DNA from: Pontederia crassipes
Lineage: Eukaryota > Streptophyta > Magnoliopsida > Commelinales > Pontederiaceae
DNA length: 64,000 nucleotides
Direction: 5' to 3'
Assembly (NCBI GenBank): GCA_030549335.1
Contig: CM060198.1
Coordinates: 63,903,958-63,967,957 of the forward strand
Below are positions 22,901 through 33,928 of the stretch, in pieces (the stretch's first letter is position 1; each line of letters opens with the position of its first letter). The notes beneath the pieces were generated by a model. It was not told where the DNA came from. It did not search any database and worked only from the letters and a program-made list of their open reading frames with translations. The position numbers and the translations under genes are program-made.

Positions 22901-25900
22901 GGACCAGCACGCCAACATTAGAATCAAAATATTAGAATAAAAAAAATATTAGAATCAAAATGTGTGCCCAGTTGCCACATCCCTTCAACAAAATTAAAGC
23001 AGTTGCTGCATCCCTCCTGCTCACAATTAAGGTGATCCATAAACCAGCCTATGTTCTCAAACCAATCTAGGTGTATCCTGTTGCAGCCGAAACTTCCTGT
23101 GTCAATAGAATATCCGGAGAATAGATCTCATCTCACATCCTCCATTGGAACTTATCATGTGTTGTATGACCAATGAACACCTGTCTTCTCTTGAGGTGGC
23201 AAGAAAATATCCCTTAAGCGGAAGATTGCAGTCCATCCAACTTCTTTGTACTCTAGAAGATTGGTTGAGCACAGAATGTAGTAAGTGCTTGGTTATTTTT
23301 TCTGAGAAGATAAAGGATGTGAGCCAGGTGCTCACATCCATTTTTTATTCATTATAAAAACTTGTATCTATTACAAAATGCCTTCTAATCTCTCCCACTC
23401 ACTCGCCAAGTTTCTAGCTGCAATTACAATGTTATCAACATAACACTTTTCTCCCTTGAAAATGCAATCATTGCGCAATTGATCTGATAAAACTACTGAG
23501 ATTGCTGCTGTTCAAATATGTTCTTTCAACTCAAAATTCTCGTCCCTTCAGACAATCAAGCATCCCCCTGATCTCCCCTCTGCATTCAGGGTGCTGAAAC
23601 CAGTCGACACTGTCCCACCTATCTGTTGCCACGTAGTAGAGTCACAGTGTGCCAGATTCTTTTCCTGCAAACATACCACATCAACTCCCCGCTGCACCAA
23701 GTATCTCCCTAGCGTTGCTCACCTGCCACCATCTCTCAGCCCTTGCACATTCCATGTGAGAATTTTTATTTGTGAACTGCTTGGGCGCTAGTTGACATGG
23801 ACCTTGTACTAACCCCCAATGGTCCTTGCGCTCTCGTCTTGGATCTTCCTGGGCGCCGTTTTGCATGAATTGCTTCTACAACCAGGTCCAACTCTTGTAA
23901 ATTGATGACGTCCCTTGTTCTCAAGGTGTCACAAGAATCCTCCCGCCACTTTGTTAATTGTAGGGTTGCTGAACTGGTCCCTCTTCAGAGTTGGGTCCCT
24001 CCACCTCTTCATCAGATGAATCAGAACAAATCCTTGTTCTCACTTCTGAAGCGCCCCAGATGCTGCTGCTCGTGGTGGGTGTGCTGAGTCTGTACTCACC
24101 CTCAACACACTGGTTCGAGTGCGGTGTGACTAGCCCAATTCCGCCTTCAAGTGTGTCTGAAATGCCCCCATACTTGTCAATCACCACCAGCAGAGAAACA
24201 GATTAAGCCCGATAACTGTACGGACAAGGGTGCCGCGTCCTCTCGGCGAACGCTTAGGGCATAGAGGCCCGTCCGTCGTCGGGGGCCTCTCTCCGGCGGC
24301 CCCCGTCGTCGCCGGCGTCCTCCGTCTCCGGCGAACTTCCCGGACGGCAACAGTACTGTAGAAACAGTTTCGCCCGGCCACTCTGTCACCTGACACCTCA
24401 TCACCGGAGCCACAGTTCGCCTTCTCTTGCCAGCGCCCCCATCCCTTCTTCCTCCAGCATCTTCCATGGGTCCATTCCTGCGATGATCACCTAGGGCACG
24501 GCAGCAGTCCTCGCCGGGGGCCCCGCCGGCGGTCCCCTGCCAACACCTGCAGTTTCCGGCGACCTAATCTTGCGACAGCTCTTCGGCGGAGGTGTAGGCG
24601 ACTGGAACGTCCTGCTTCGGCGCCTCTCTCGACCTGGATATGGCGTTCCGGCCTCCCATCAGCTCCATTTTGGCCGGCGTGGTCGCTTGCTCTGCTGCTG
24701 CCTGACGCCTCGCTCCTCCTCTGTTCTTCAGCGGCGTCTTCGACTTCTCGGCGCGTCTGCTCCCTCCTCCTCCTTGAACTTTCTGTGACTACTCCGGGGG
24801 TTGTATCTGGCAACGCTCTCCCGGCCGGTTGCTTCGACGGTCCGACTCGTCTTCTCCGGCACTGTTCTTCAACCTCCCTGGTTCGTCTTCTCCTTCTCCA
24901 ACACTCTGCTCGGACGTTTCTCTCTGGCACCTCTCTCTCTCTGTCTCTGCCTCTGCCCACTTTCACACCCCGGTGGCCTTTGCCAAGTTGGGTGCGCTCG
25001 CTTGGCAGGCCATTCGGACACTCCACGTTGATCACGGCTCATCTTCTCCGGCGGCTCTGTTCTGGTGTGCAGCGGGAGGTGACGAGGAGCCCTCCGCTCC
25101 CTCTCCCACATCGGACGTAGTTGCTGGTCAAGGTGCGGTGTGCAGCGGAAGGTGACGGGAATCTCCCCTCTCCCTTTCCCACACCGGGTGGCTGCTGATT
25201 GACCGGAGCACGGGCTTCGTGAAAGTACCGCGGCCGCGCCCACCATGCGTCGCAGGGCACTGGACGCCGGAGACGGCTGGATGACCTATGAATGTCGCGG
25301 CGACGAACTCTACCGTCAAACTGTCGCCGGCCGATGACCCACTGCTACAGGTGCCTACAGCAGGGCCATTTCACCCAGAGCTGCTCTGGTCCCCTACGCT
25401 GTCTTCGATGCAGGGGTGAGGGCCACTGGAGGTTGGACTGCCCTCGCGCCACGCTGCTAAGACCACAGTTAACTCCGCCGGCGGGCAGTGCAGCAGCTTA
25501 TACTGTGCGGCCGCCGCCGCCCCCCCACATCACGGTTCCATGGACGCTTGAGATCCAACGGAACGCCGATTTTCTCACGGGATGCATCGTCGGTGAAACT
25601 ACTGGCTCCCCCCCTGATTTGGCGATGCTTCGCACGGCGATTGTGACCAGCGTCGGGGAGTCACCACCGTTCCACCTCAGCCGGGTCTCGGCAGGGTTGT
25701 GGCTGGTCGTCCCCGGGTTGTCACAGCAGCATCAAGCCCTTTTATCATCACCAACAAACCTCCCGCCTCACTCCTGGGTTAAATGGCGCCCATGGAAGAT
25801 GGAGGATGGTGTGACGCCCGCCCCTCCGAGGAAACGATATACCATAGCCATTCACGGCCTCCCGCTCCACCTTCAGCGGCCGGAGGTCGTGACTACGATC

Positions 25901-28900
25901 GCGAGACAGATTGGCGACCCCATTACTGTCGTCCTTCCCCCTCTTGGATCGCCGGACTTGGCGACGACGACAGCGGAGGTCGAAATCCGGCCGGGCTGCT
26001 GCCTGCCGACATCGATGATCCTCACCGCTGGTGCTGGTACCTTCATGCTACGCTTAGAGCTCATCACGCGTGCCGCCTCGTGGGCCGAGGTCGCCGCCGG
26101 CCAGCAACTGTCATCGGCGGTCCTGATGACACGAACAGCAAACATGAACGGCGCCCGTACACAAGCTGCCCTATCTTCGCCGTCTGCTAGTACCGGCCCA
26201 GGGCACGGTGCTGGGGCGTTATCCGGCCGCAACGGCCGTACTGAAAGCAGGTCGTTCGACCGCACTACTAGGAGAGGGGGTTCACAAGGCGGGAATAGTC
26301 ATATCGAGAGGCACGGCTGTGAATCCGGTGTGCATGGCCGTGACAATACTTCTAAAGGTAATGTGCTGCATGGCCGTGGCACCAACTCTGAAGACTCAAG
26401 GCACGGTCGCAATCGAAATGCTGAGGGGGACAGCCGCGACACCACTGATATGCTGCACGGCTGGGACGCCACCAATGAAGATATGGGTCACGACCGTGAC
26501 ACCGACAATGGCGACAAGGGGCATGATTGTAACTTAGATGCTGAGGGCAGGGGGCACCAATCTGATGGAGAGCCAACGGGAGGCGGGCCGCCATCCTCGG
26601 TCCAAGCTGGAGCACAGAACCTCAACCCCCCACCCCCTTCTGCCCGATGGTCACCGACTTCCTCCAGGAGGTCTGACACTGTCCTGCCCTCCCCATCATC
26701 ATCTCGACTGCCTCTCTCATCCGCCACGGCTACCCACCATTACCGCCGTAGGCGAAGGTGCACCACAGCCACCTCGAATTCGCCGCCCCCACACTTGCCG
26801 CAGGGCTCCCCTTCGCCACTATTGTCGAGACTAGGGACGTTGGGCTCGCCTGCAGATTCGTGCGAGGCCCTTATGTCCGAAACCCATGACCGGGGACACC
26901 GTCGCCGATCTGCGTCGCTGCCCCCCGTGGGTACCTCACCGACTTTTACATCAGCAGACTGTTCTCTCCTGCCTGGCTATGATGAGGAGGAGGTTTGCCT
27001 CGTGGCTGGCACGGCCGGGTTGCGACATACACGCCGTCGGGCCCGCCTTCGTTCGGAGGTGGTTGGAGGTTCTCTTAGGGGATCAACTCTGTGATCCGAT
27101 GAAGGTCCTTACATGGAATGTTCGGGGGCTGGGTGACCTCGGGAGACAGCGGACCTTGGGCCGCTACCTTCGTGAGTGGCATGTGGACGTCGCCCTTTTA
27201 GAGGAGACCAAGCTGACAGATTGTAGCTTGGGGATCTGGGCACAGATTGGGGGGCCCCGCATGTGCCTGCAGTGGGGCAGTCTGGTTGTTGCATTATTGG
27301 ATGGAGGCCGAATTTTTTGTCAGCAGTGAATTCTTGGACAGCCCGGTTCTCGGTGACAGCCCGGTTCTCGGTGACAGCCCGGTTCTCGGTGACAGCCCAT
27401 CTGCGGAGGTCAGGAGATGGCACCGACTACCTTATCTCTTGTGTTTATGGATCCTGCTCGGCGTCCCTACGCAGCACATTGTGGGAGGAGCTTCGTGAGG
27501 CCTGCGCCCACCTTCCTGATGCTCAGTGGCTGATTGGGGGTGACTTCAATGTCACCCTTGACATGGAGGACCGGCCAGTCAGACGCCAGGGGAGAGACCA
27601 GGGTGCGGAGGAGTTTCGTGACTTCATTGACTCACAGTCGTTGGTTGATTTCCCGGCCACCAATTGTCGATTCACATGGAGGAGCACAGTTGCACCGGCT
27701 GCTAGATCGAGGATCCATCATTTTCTTGGCTCTCTTGAGCTCGCGGAGGCTCATCAGCTGGCGGATGTTCAGGCTCTTGATCGTCCGTTCTCAGACCGTA
27801 CCCCCCTCCTATGGATGTCCAACGACGATCAGATTCAGCGTTCCCTCTTTCGCTTCGAGAGGTCATGGCTTTTGGAGGACGGGTTTCGACAGCTGGTGGA
27901 CCAGTGGCGGAGGGTGGCACCCTTGGATTCCGCTGCCAGGACTTTAGCGACGCGCTTATCCAGTTTGCGCTCATTCCTCTGTCAGCACCGTCGGCGGATC
28001 TGGGAGGATCGGGCTCGTCGTAGGACGGACGCCCTCGGGGTCATAGCTCGGATGGACCGCACTGAGGATTCCCGGCATCTCACTGACTCTGAGATGGATG
28101 AGCGCAAACGCGCACAGGAGACGATTCAGCTAGAGGACAGGATTGTGGAAACCCAGTGGAGACAGCGATCTCGTCAGACTTGGCCCAGGAGGAGGATGCC
28201 AACACCAGATTTTTCCACTTATATGCTAGCTCTCGCCGGAGGGCGAAAATGATTGAGCAGTTAATCATACAGGGGCAGCAGATCTCCGACCATCAGCACA
28301 TTGGGGATTCCATCACTTCTTACTTTCGCTCCACTTCTCGCCGACAGCCTTTGAGCCCTTGGCGGTGGGCTCCTGGTGACATTCCTCGGTTGAGCGACAC
28401 TCAGTCATCATTACTGATTCAAACGATCACTGAGGATGAGATTTTTGAGGCCCTTGGGGACCTCAATAGCGAGGCAGCCTCTGGCCCTGATGGTTTTCCC
28501 GTCTTCTTCTATAGAGAGTTTTGGCCATTGGTGCGTGATGATGTTGTTGCGGTGATTCGGGAGTTCACTGACGGGAACCGGGGCTTTGAGCGTCTCAACC
28601 GATTCTTGTTGTTCCTGCTCCCGAAGCGCACCCCGGCAGAGCGGGTTGAGGACTTCAAATCGATCGCCCTATCCAATGCCATTTACCTTCTGGTGGCTCG
28701 AGTATTGGCAAATCGACTTCGTGAGGTTCTTCCAGTACTGATACATCTTGCGCAGTCAGTCTTTATCCAGGGCAGAACCGTCACCGACAGTTACACCATT
28801 GCAGCAGAGATCACTGCCCAGTGGAGGAGGAGCTCCACTCAGGCCTTCTTATGGAAGGTTGACTTCTCCAAGGCCTATGATATGATTGCATGGTCCTTCT

Positions 28901-31900
28901 TGTGGCATGCCCTTCATGTTAGAGGCTTCTCGGCGACTTGGATCACTTGGATGAAGCGTTGCATCACTTCCGCTTCTTTCTCGGTCCTGGTCAACGGGAC
29001 CCGTTCTGGGGACTGGGTTCAGTCTCAGAGGGGCGTCAGACAGGGTTGCCCTTTGGCTTCCATGCTGTTTGTCCTTGGTGTTGATGCTTTCGCCAGATGC
29101 ATCCAGGCTTCCTGCGAGGCAAGACTTTTTCGTGGTTTCTCCACCAGCCTCGTACCTCTGCTCCAGTATGCGGACGATACCATTTTCTTCATCGAGGGCT
29201 CCGAGCAGGAGGCTCGACGGGTCGCGATACTTCTGAATATTTTTAGCACGACGACTGGTCTCCAGATTAATCATGCCAAGTCCTCGTTCATCCCCTTTGG
29301 CATGATTCCGGAGGAGGCTCATCGGTGTGCATCCCAGCTTCATACACCGATCAGCACCCTTCCGATCACCTACTTGGGACTCCCGCTTTCGGACCGCCGC
29401 ATCGCCTTTAGAGGTTGGACGCCAGTTATTGAGCGTATGGAGCACAGACTTCACAGTTGGCGTGCACGTCTATTGTCGCGCGGGGGCCGACTCGTTCTAC
29501 TACGGTCGGTGCTCTTGGCCCTTCCGACGTACTACATGTCGGTCCTGCCACTACCAGCCTAGGTTCTTAGACGTTTAGACTCACTCAGGAGCAACTTTTT
29601 CTGGCAGGGGCGTGGCCTCGATCATCACGGTGTCCACCTGGTTGACTGGTCCAGTATTTGCCGGCTTGCCTCTCATGGGGGGCCTAGGGGTCCGCGATTT
29701 ACGGTATGCCAATTGGGCTCTTCTAGCCCGTTGGCTGAGGCAGATTATGGGGCCAGAGGATAGTTTGTGGCGTTCGGTGTTCGATACTTGCTATGGCCGG
29801 GATCCATCTTGGGAGTCGAGATTCATTTTACCCCGAGGGGCATCATCTTTTTGGCGGGGTGTAGCGGCCGTGGCGCCGCGGGTCCGTGACCTTATGGTTC
29901 CTTCCCTTGGCTCGGGGAGGGATTTCTCCTTCTGGCGGCACGCCTGGACTGCTAGTGGCCCTCTTGCTGAAGCTTTCCGCCGACTTTGGGCCCTCTCGAC
30001 TTTCCCCGAGGCGACGGTTGCGGACACTTGGTCCGAGGAGGGGGAGTCGGGCTCCGGTGTTTGGTCTCCCCGTTTCAGAGCACATTTGCCATATCAGCGC
30101 TTCATCGACTTATTGGCCCTTCACCAGCGATTAGCTGGGATACGTCCGGACCAGTCCAGGTCAGATGTTGGGTTTGGCTATCGGAGTCCTTCTCGGTGCG
30201 CAGCCTCTATATTCGCTTTCTTCCCTCCTCTACACTACTAGAGGATTTCAGGACGGATTGCAGACTCATTTGGCGTACTCGGGTGCCGCTTAAAGTCAAG
30301 ATCTTTGCTTGGCTTTTACGGCGTGGACGGCTTCTTACCAGGACCTACATGGCGCATTGGGCTCCGCACAACGATATTTCTTGCGTCCTTTGCAGCGAGT
30401 TGGCCGAGGACATCATTCACCTCTTTTTCGACTGCCCCACATCTCGGGGCATATGACAGTAGACTTCCATTGCGACGTTTTCTCTGTCAGATCCAGAGTC
30501 CATATGGCAGACCTTCCAGAGCATGTTGCATCAGAGATAGAGTTGGCGAGTGCCATTGATGACCTTCTTGGCTGGTGCCTGGGCCATTTGGCTTCAGCGC
30601 AACCAGATTATCTTTTGTGGGGAGCGATGTCAGCCTGAGCGTGTTGTACACCACATCTCATTTCTTATCAGAGAGTGGGGTTTTGGCTAGCTTTCCTATT
30701 GTGACCTTGGTCACTTTTTGCTGCTCTCTCCTAGAGCTCTCACATGTACATCTTTTCATACTTTCATATATATACATTGCTGGATGACAACCACAACTTT
30801 GGTAGTCATCCTTTTTCTGCTAAAAATAAAATAAAATAAAAATCACCACCAGCACCTCCTTGATTTTCTGCTTGTATCATCTGAGGCAGATCCTCCTTTT
30901 CTTTTTTATTTTTTGCTTGTATCACTTGAGGCAGATCCTCCTTTCCCTTTTTATTTTTGTGATTCAGATCCTCCTTTCCTTTTTGTTTTCCTCTTCTTGT
31001 ATCAGAAAATCCATCAATAACGTCTCAGCTGATTTCATGCCCTTTCCTTCCATCTGTATCCTGCTCTTCTCATCTGACTGGTGTGCTGGCAGTTGTTTGA
31101 CAGGGGAGCCCACAATTAATTGGATAGAATTTACCTCATTATTGCTTGCCAGGATTCGTGGAATCACAATCGCATCATCAGTGTGATTTTTCTGCACCGT
31201 AGATTGCGTTGTCATTATGTTCTATAGCCGGTCCCAAGTTCGGATAAAGGAGGAGGGTTGTGTTAGGCCCCGACAGCCAGCGTAAAACCCTGTCGAATCT
31301 CATGAACATGGATCAACGAATATATGAATAATATACCGAAAGGTTTGGTTACTAATAGAGCGGAATGGCGTCGTATGATCCATGTAGCCGACCCCACCTA
31401 GTGGGATAAGGCTTTGTTGTTGTTGTTGTTGTAGATTGCGTTGTCATTCTTCTCTCCGTCACCAGCCAGAATGATTTGGCTCCGGGACCTGTTGCTGTTC
31501 TTCAGCATTTCCAGCCTGGAATGATCTTCTCTGTTGTTACAGAAATCGACGCCTGTATCTTGTTCAGGTTGCCAGTGTCCAGAGAGGGAAAGATGACGTC
31601 ACATAGGGTGGCAAATGGAGTGACCATCACTGCTATTGTTTCAGTGCACCAGAGATGTAGCGGAACACCACGGAGAAGGATGTTGATTATTTGCCTTGTC
31701 TCCTCTGTCCTGCCACCTTCCTCCCTGGACCATCGGCAAAGGTGCACTGCCTGTCCATCTTCATTAGGCTCTCCAGTTGACTTGCTGATGCCATCAAGAG
31801 TAGGGAGGAGGATTCTGACAGCCTAGACAACTGAAGGTCTCTACTTGTGGCATCTTTTATGTGATTGCCGATCGCACTTCATCCATGGTAAGTTGCCCTT

Positions 31901-33928
31901 TCTCCACCAGTTGCCCTACTGCGCAGTTCCTCAACATCTCCAAGTTATGGCTGATCATAGGCTCCACGGCGCCTTGATTTCAACTACCTGATCGTGCGGT
32001 GATGTCCTCTGCTGTGCTACATGTGTTGGGTTCGCACTGTCGCCAACTTTCTGATGGGCAGAGGGGCATCTAGCACGGATGTGGCCCATACCACCACATG
32101 CAAGGAATCTTATCGGATCTCTGCAATCCCTTTGGATGTGTCCCCAACATCTGCACCAATAACATTGTACTTTTCTCCTCTCTGTTGCTGCAAGTTGGGT
32201 GATCCTCGGCGTCTCACCCTCTGCCACTCACCTCTGGTGTCCGGCATGTTACTGTTCATTGGTATGTTTTGGTGGTGCCTGGGGAATGGGATTCCCCTAG
32301 GCTGTTATGGGTGGAGCCATCCGGAGGGAGTCTCCGGACGACTTTCATTTTTCTCATCTTTATTCTGGAGATCCAAGTGCTTGGTTATTGAACTGATTTC
32401 CTAACCATTGCTGCCTATCCCTGTGATAACTGTCACGGCCTATTCTTGCATTTGACATTTCAAATGTTTGCTCTGTATAAAGATCCAAGCAATAGTTTCA
32501 CCTCATAATTGCATCAGTTAAACATGTTACCTGAACTTTCTTTACAAAAGCAATAATCTGTCTCCTTCATGTGTGCTTTATATGTGATAGATGACACCCT
32601 AGGTTATGAAAAATCTCCTTAAGAGATACTTTATTAGTGTCTCGTTCAATGTTTAACATCAAAAGCCACCTCTCATAAGTCTGATAAAGTTTGACATTCA
32701 ATAGTATTGACTGAAAGTCCAAAAGTTGTTATTTAAGGTATGACTATGAGTTAGACTTCATGGGACATTTTTGTAGTCTTGAGATCACACTTTTAGCTCA
32801 GGGAACTCCTATTGTAATCTTCTCTTTCTATCCTCCCCTTTTCAATCAAAGTAAGAAAGTTCCTTTTTCCTGCAAAAAGAGAACTTTCCATTCAGTCAAA
32901 GTAAGAAAATAATGTATGTCTGTGATTTTTAGTCCTTTATGTGTTTACTGCTGGTATGAGTTACATGAGATTCATGACGACGTAATGAGTATTATATGCA
33001 GGTTGCTACGGCACAAGTTGCAAGCACTGGAATTGTTGCACTCAGCTATGTTCACAAAGTGTCCGAGAAGGTTAGATTTTGCTAATGGAAACCAAAGTAT
33101 CCTATTTTGCCTGGGTGCATCCATCTGAAGTCTTGCAACATGTATATGTTCTTTCAGGTTTCTCTTGCATCCGATTTCATGTATAATCACATGACAAGAG
33201 ATGTCACATCCAGTTTTGGATATGATTATATCCTTAGACAGGTAGTCTTCCCAATTACGTATTTAATGTTGCTTGGTTATTTATTGAATTCATTCACTAT
33301 ATACTTTGCTCGAGACACTAACAAAATTGACACCTTTTATATTATTTTCCAACTTTTTTCTATGGTGAACGAAAACAATTATGCCTAAAAAAAAATTTAT
33401 GCCTATTCTTCTAAAAAAATTATGTCTATTCTTCAAAAAAAAAAGGGAACTATTTCTAGTTAATTACCCTCCAAAGAATGGCATGATAGTTTCCCTAAAA
33501 AAATGGCATGATAGCTCAATCCAAATTTCTATATATTGATGGTGCATTATGATTAAATTTGTGTTAGATGAGCTAATGTGTAATTACTTCTTTTTCCCTT
33601 GCTGGAAATACATCTTGCAGTGTCGTTTAAGAGGGAAAATTGATTCAAATGGTGTTGTGGCTGCTTTTTTGGAGGAGCGACTAAATATGGGTGTTAATTT
33701 CATTCTTTCTGCGGAGGTTAGTAGTTCATCCTCTCCGGTGCATTGTTCCCAAACAAATTTTAGTGACAAAAATAAACATGAAATTCTCATGTTGTAGTTC
33801 CAAAATTTGCTGCTTCTAATGACAGTACTGAAACGTCACTGAGAATCATCATGAATTGATCTGTACTGCAGGTTGATCATAAGAAGAAAGACTACAAATT
33901 TGGTTTCGGTTTGACGGTAGGAGAGTAA
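19904..33928 (+). CDS. TOM40: TOM40, mitochondrial import receptor subunit (outer-membrane channel)
   Basis: TOM40 is the beta-barrel pore (Porin_3 family) through which nearly all nuclear-encoded proteins enter mitochondria. I read eleven exons with GT-AG borders: 19904-20138, 21147-21228, 21311-21410, 21490-21585, 21686-21736, 22249-22314, 22409-22510, 33002-33070, 33158-33241, 33621-33716 and 33872-33928 (TAA). They sum to 1038 nt, 345 aa, with every phase closing. Landmarks are a Pro/Ala-rich N-terminus, then [117 protein letters not shown], and the conserved end [16 protein letters not shown]. No stops or shifts; it looks functional. Intron 7 (22511-33001) is 10.5 kb and filled with retroelements. 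The N-terminal 40 residues are variable in the family, so the exact start is slightly less certain. Confidence 0.95.
23090..23773 (-). pseudogene. Older LINE: endonuclease start of ORF2, decayed
   Basis: On the - strand from about 23770 the frame reads [15 protein letters not shown], a stop, then [23 protein letters not shown]. This is the first motif block of an L1-type APE endonuclease (compare [15 protein letters not shown] in the younger LINE). Frames are broken downstream, and no reverse-transcriptase part is recognisable on this strand, so the 3' part has been lost. It lies inside TOM40 intron 7. Confidence 0.75.
23954..24178 (-). pseudogene. Older LINE: C-terminal part of ORF1
   Basis: An open - frame with acidic, Ser-rich sequence ([18 protein letters not shown]) ends about 180 bp before the endonuclease start, as an ORF1 tail should. 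The younger LINE is inserted at its upstream side; the rest of ORF1 lies at 31449-32400. No domain on its own. Confidence 0.5.
25292..27094 (+). CDS. LINE ORF1 (gag-like), two CCHC zinc knuckles
   Basis: This open frame of 600 codons encodes the RNA-binding ORF1 protein of an L1-type LINE. Near the N-terminus are two zinc knuckles, [14 protein letters not shown] (residues 18-31) and [14 protein letters not shown] (37-50). A Pro-rich linker and a DUF4283-like segment ([14 protein letters not shown].., [13 protein letters not shown]) follow. Residues of about 330-430 form imperfect repeats rich in HGRD/GHD, and the C-terminus is Ser/Pro/Arg-rich. The length is typical for plant LINE ORF1. It is intact, while ORF2 is broken. 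The start at 25292 could be later than the true start, because the zinc knuckles lie unusually close to it. Confidence 0.8.
   Translation: MSRRRTLPSNCRRPMTHCYRCLQQGHFTQSCSGPLRCLRCRGEGHWRLDCPRATLLRPQLTPPAGSAAAYTVRPPPPPHITVPWTLEIQRNADFLTGCIVGETTGSPPDLAMLRTAIVTSVGESPPFHLSRVSAGLWLVVPGLSQQHQALLSSPTNLPPHSWVKWRPWKMEDGVTPAPPRKRYTIAIHGLPLHLQRPEVVTTIARQIGDPITVVLPPLGSPDLATTTAEVEIRPGCCLPTSMILTAGAGTFMLRLELITRAASWAEVAAGQQLSSAVLMTRTANMNGARTQAALSSPSASTGPGHGAGALSGRNGRTESRSFDRTTRRGGSQGGNSHIERHGCESGVHGRDNTSKGNVLHGRGTNSEDSRHGRNRNAEGDSRDTTDMLHGWDATNEDMGHDRDTDNGDKGHDCNLDAEGRGHQSDGEPTGGGPPSSVQAGAQNLNPPPPSARWSPTSSRRSDTVLPSPSSSRLPLSSATATHHYRRRRRCTTATSNSPPPHLPQGSPSPLLSRLGTLGSPADSCEALMSETHDRGHRRRSASLPPVGTSPTFTSADCSLLPGYDEEEVCLVAGTAGLRHTRRRARLRSEVVGGSLRGSTL
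27099..30456 (+). pseudogene. LINE ORF2 (endonuclease, reverse transcriptase, zf-RVT), frameshifted
   Basis: It begins ATG at 27099 with [16 protein letters not shown] (APE endonuclease) and shifts frame near 27300. It continues with [16 protein letters not shown] and shifts again near 28200. The reverse transcriptase follows (28156-29559): [43 protein letters not shown] and the catalytic YADD in [15 protein letters not shown] at 29560-29562 and another shift near 29650 lead into [21 protein letters not shown]. The C-terminal zf-RVT region ([27 protein letters not shown]) is in a further frame (to 30456). The domain order is complete for an L1-type ORF2, but it cannot make one protein as it stands. 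An 18-bp tandem repeat lies at 27337-27400. Confidence 0.9.
27337..27400 (+). repeat. 18-bp tandem repeat in the LINE endonuclease
   Basis: The unit CGGTGACAGCCCGGTTCT is repeated about three times and keeps frame in the second ORF2 frame (VTARFS repeated). It sits within the endonuclease domain, where the family has no such repeat. Confidence 0.85.
30855..31199 (-). pseudogene. Older LINE: middle of ORF1, low-complexity
   Basis: Sequence between the younger LINE's right TSD and the (TTG)n retroposon. It contains about two and a half copies of a GCTTGTATCA..TGAGGCAGATCCTCCTTT unit (30868-30985). Its - frames are broken and Lys/Ser/Glu-rich. Assignment to the older LINE ORF1 rests on its position between recognisable ORF1 parts. 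Confidence 0.4.
31217..31431 (+). mobile_element. (TTG)n-tailed short retroposon, 17-bp TSD
   Basis: This 215-bp insertion runs from a TATAGCCGGTCCCAAG-like start through GATCCATGTAGCCGACCCC and CTAGTGGGATAAGGCTTTG to a (TTG)n tail. TAGATTGCGTTGTCATT flanks it at 31200-31216 and 31432-31448, a perfect 17-bp duplication. It has no coding capacity. It is either an Au-type SINE or a 5'-truncated RTE LINE. The second copy at 17437-17678 starts at about the same place, which slightly favours a SINE with a fixed 5' end. Confidence 0.9.
31449..32400 (-). pseudogene. Older LINE: ORF1 N-terminal part with CCHC knuckles
   Basis: On the - strand, 32227-31955 is open and contains [14 protein letters not shown] and [11 protein letters not shown], two CCHC-type knuckles in which the first Cys of the second is lost (FLACGGMGH). 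This matches the zinc knuckles of plant L1 ORF1 proteins. Further - frames towards 31449 continue the protein with breaks. It is the same element as the endonuclease remnant at 23090-23773, on the other side of the inserted younger LINE. Confidence 0.75.

Larger units (their letters stand above)
24193..30840 (+). mobile_element. L1-type LINE, about 6.65 kb, 14-bp TSD and poly(A) tail
   Basis: AATCACCACCAGCA occurs at 24179-24192 and again at 30841-30854, directly after an A-rich tail (AAAATAAAATAAAATAAA). That gives both ends of a full-length element: a GC-rich 5' UTR of about 1.1 kb with a partial tandem repeat near 25060-25190, ORF1 (25292-27094), ORF2 starting 4 bp later (27099), and a short 3' UTR. 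It sits in TOM40 intron 7, same strand as the gene, inside an older LINE of opposite orientation. Its GC content stands out sharply from the AT-rich host intron. Confidence 0.92.

Noticed and set aside
23316-23340. Hairpin GGATGTGAGC-CAGGT-GCTCACATCC, as at Helitron 3' ends
   Set aside because: No CTRR terminus follows it and no matching TC start was found. It lies inside the decayed older LINE.
24487-25246. Long - and + strand open frames in the LINE 5' UTR (up to 182 codons)
   Set aside because: The GC-rich sequence opens several frames at once on both strands. None has a domain, and they overlap each other.
28849-29454. 201-codon - strand open frame
   Set aside because: It is exactly antisense to the LINE reverse transcriptase and has no domain.
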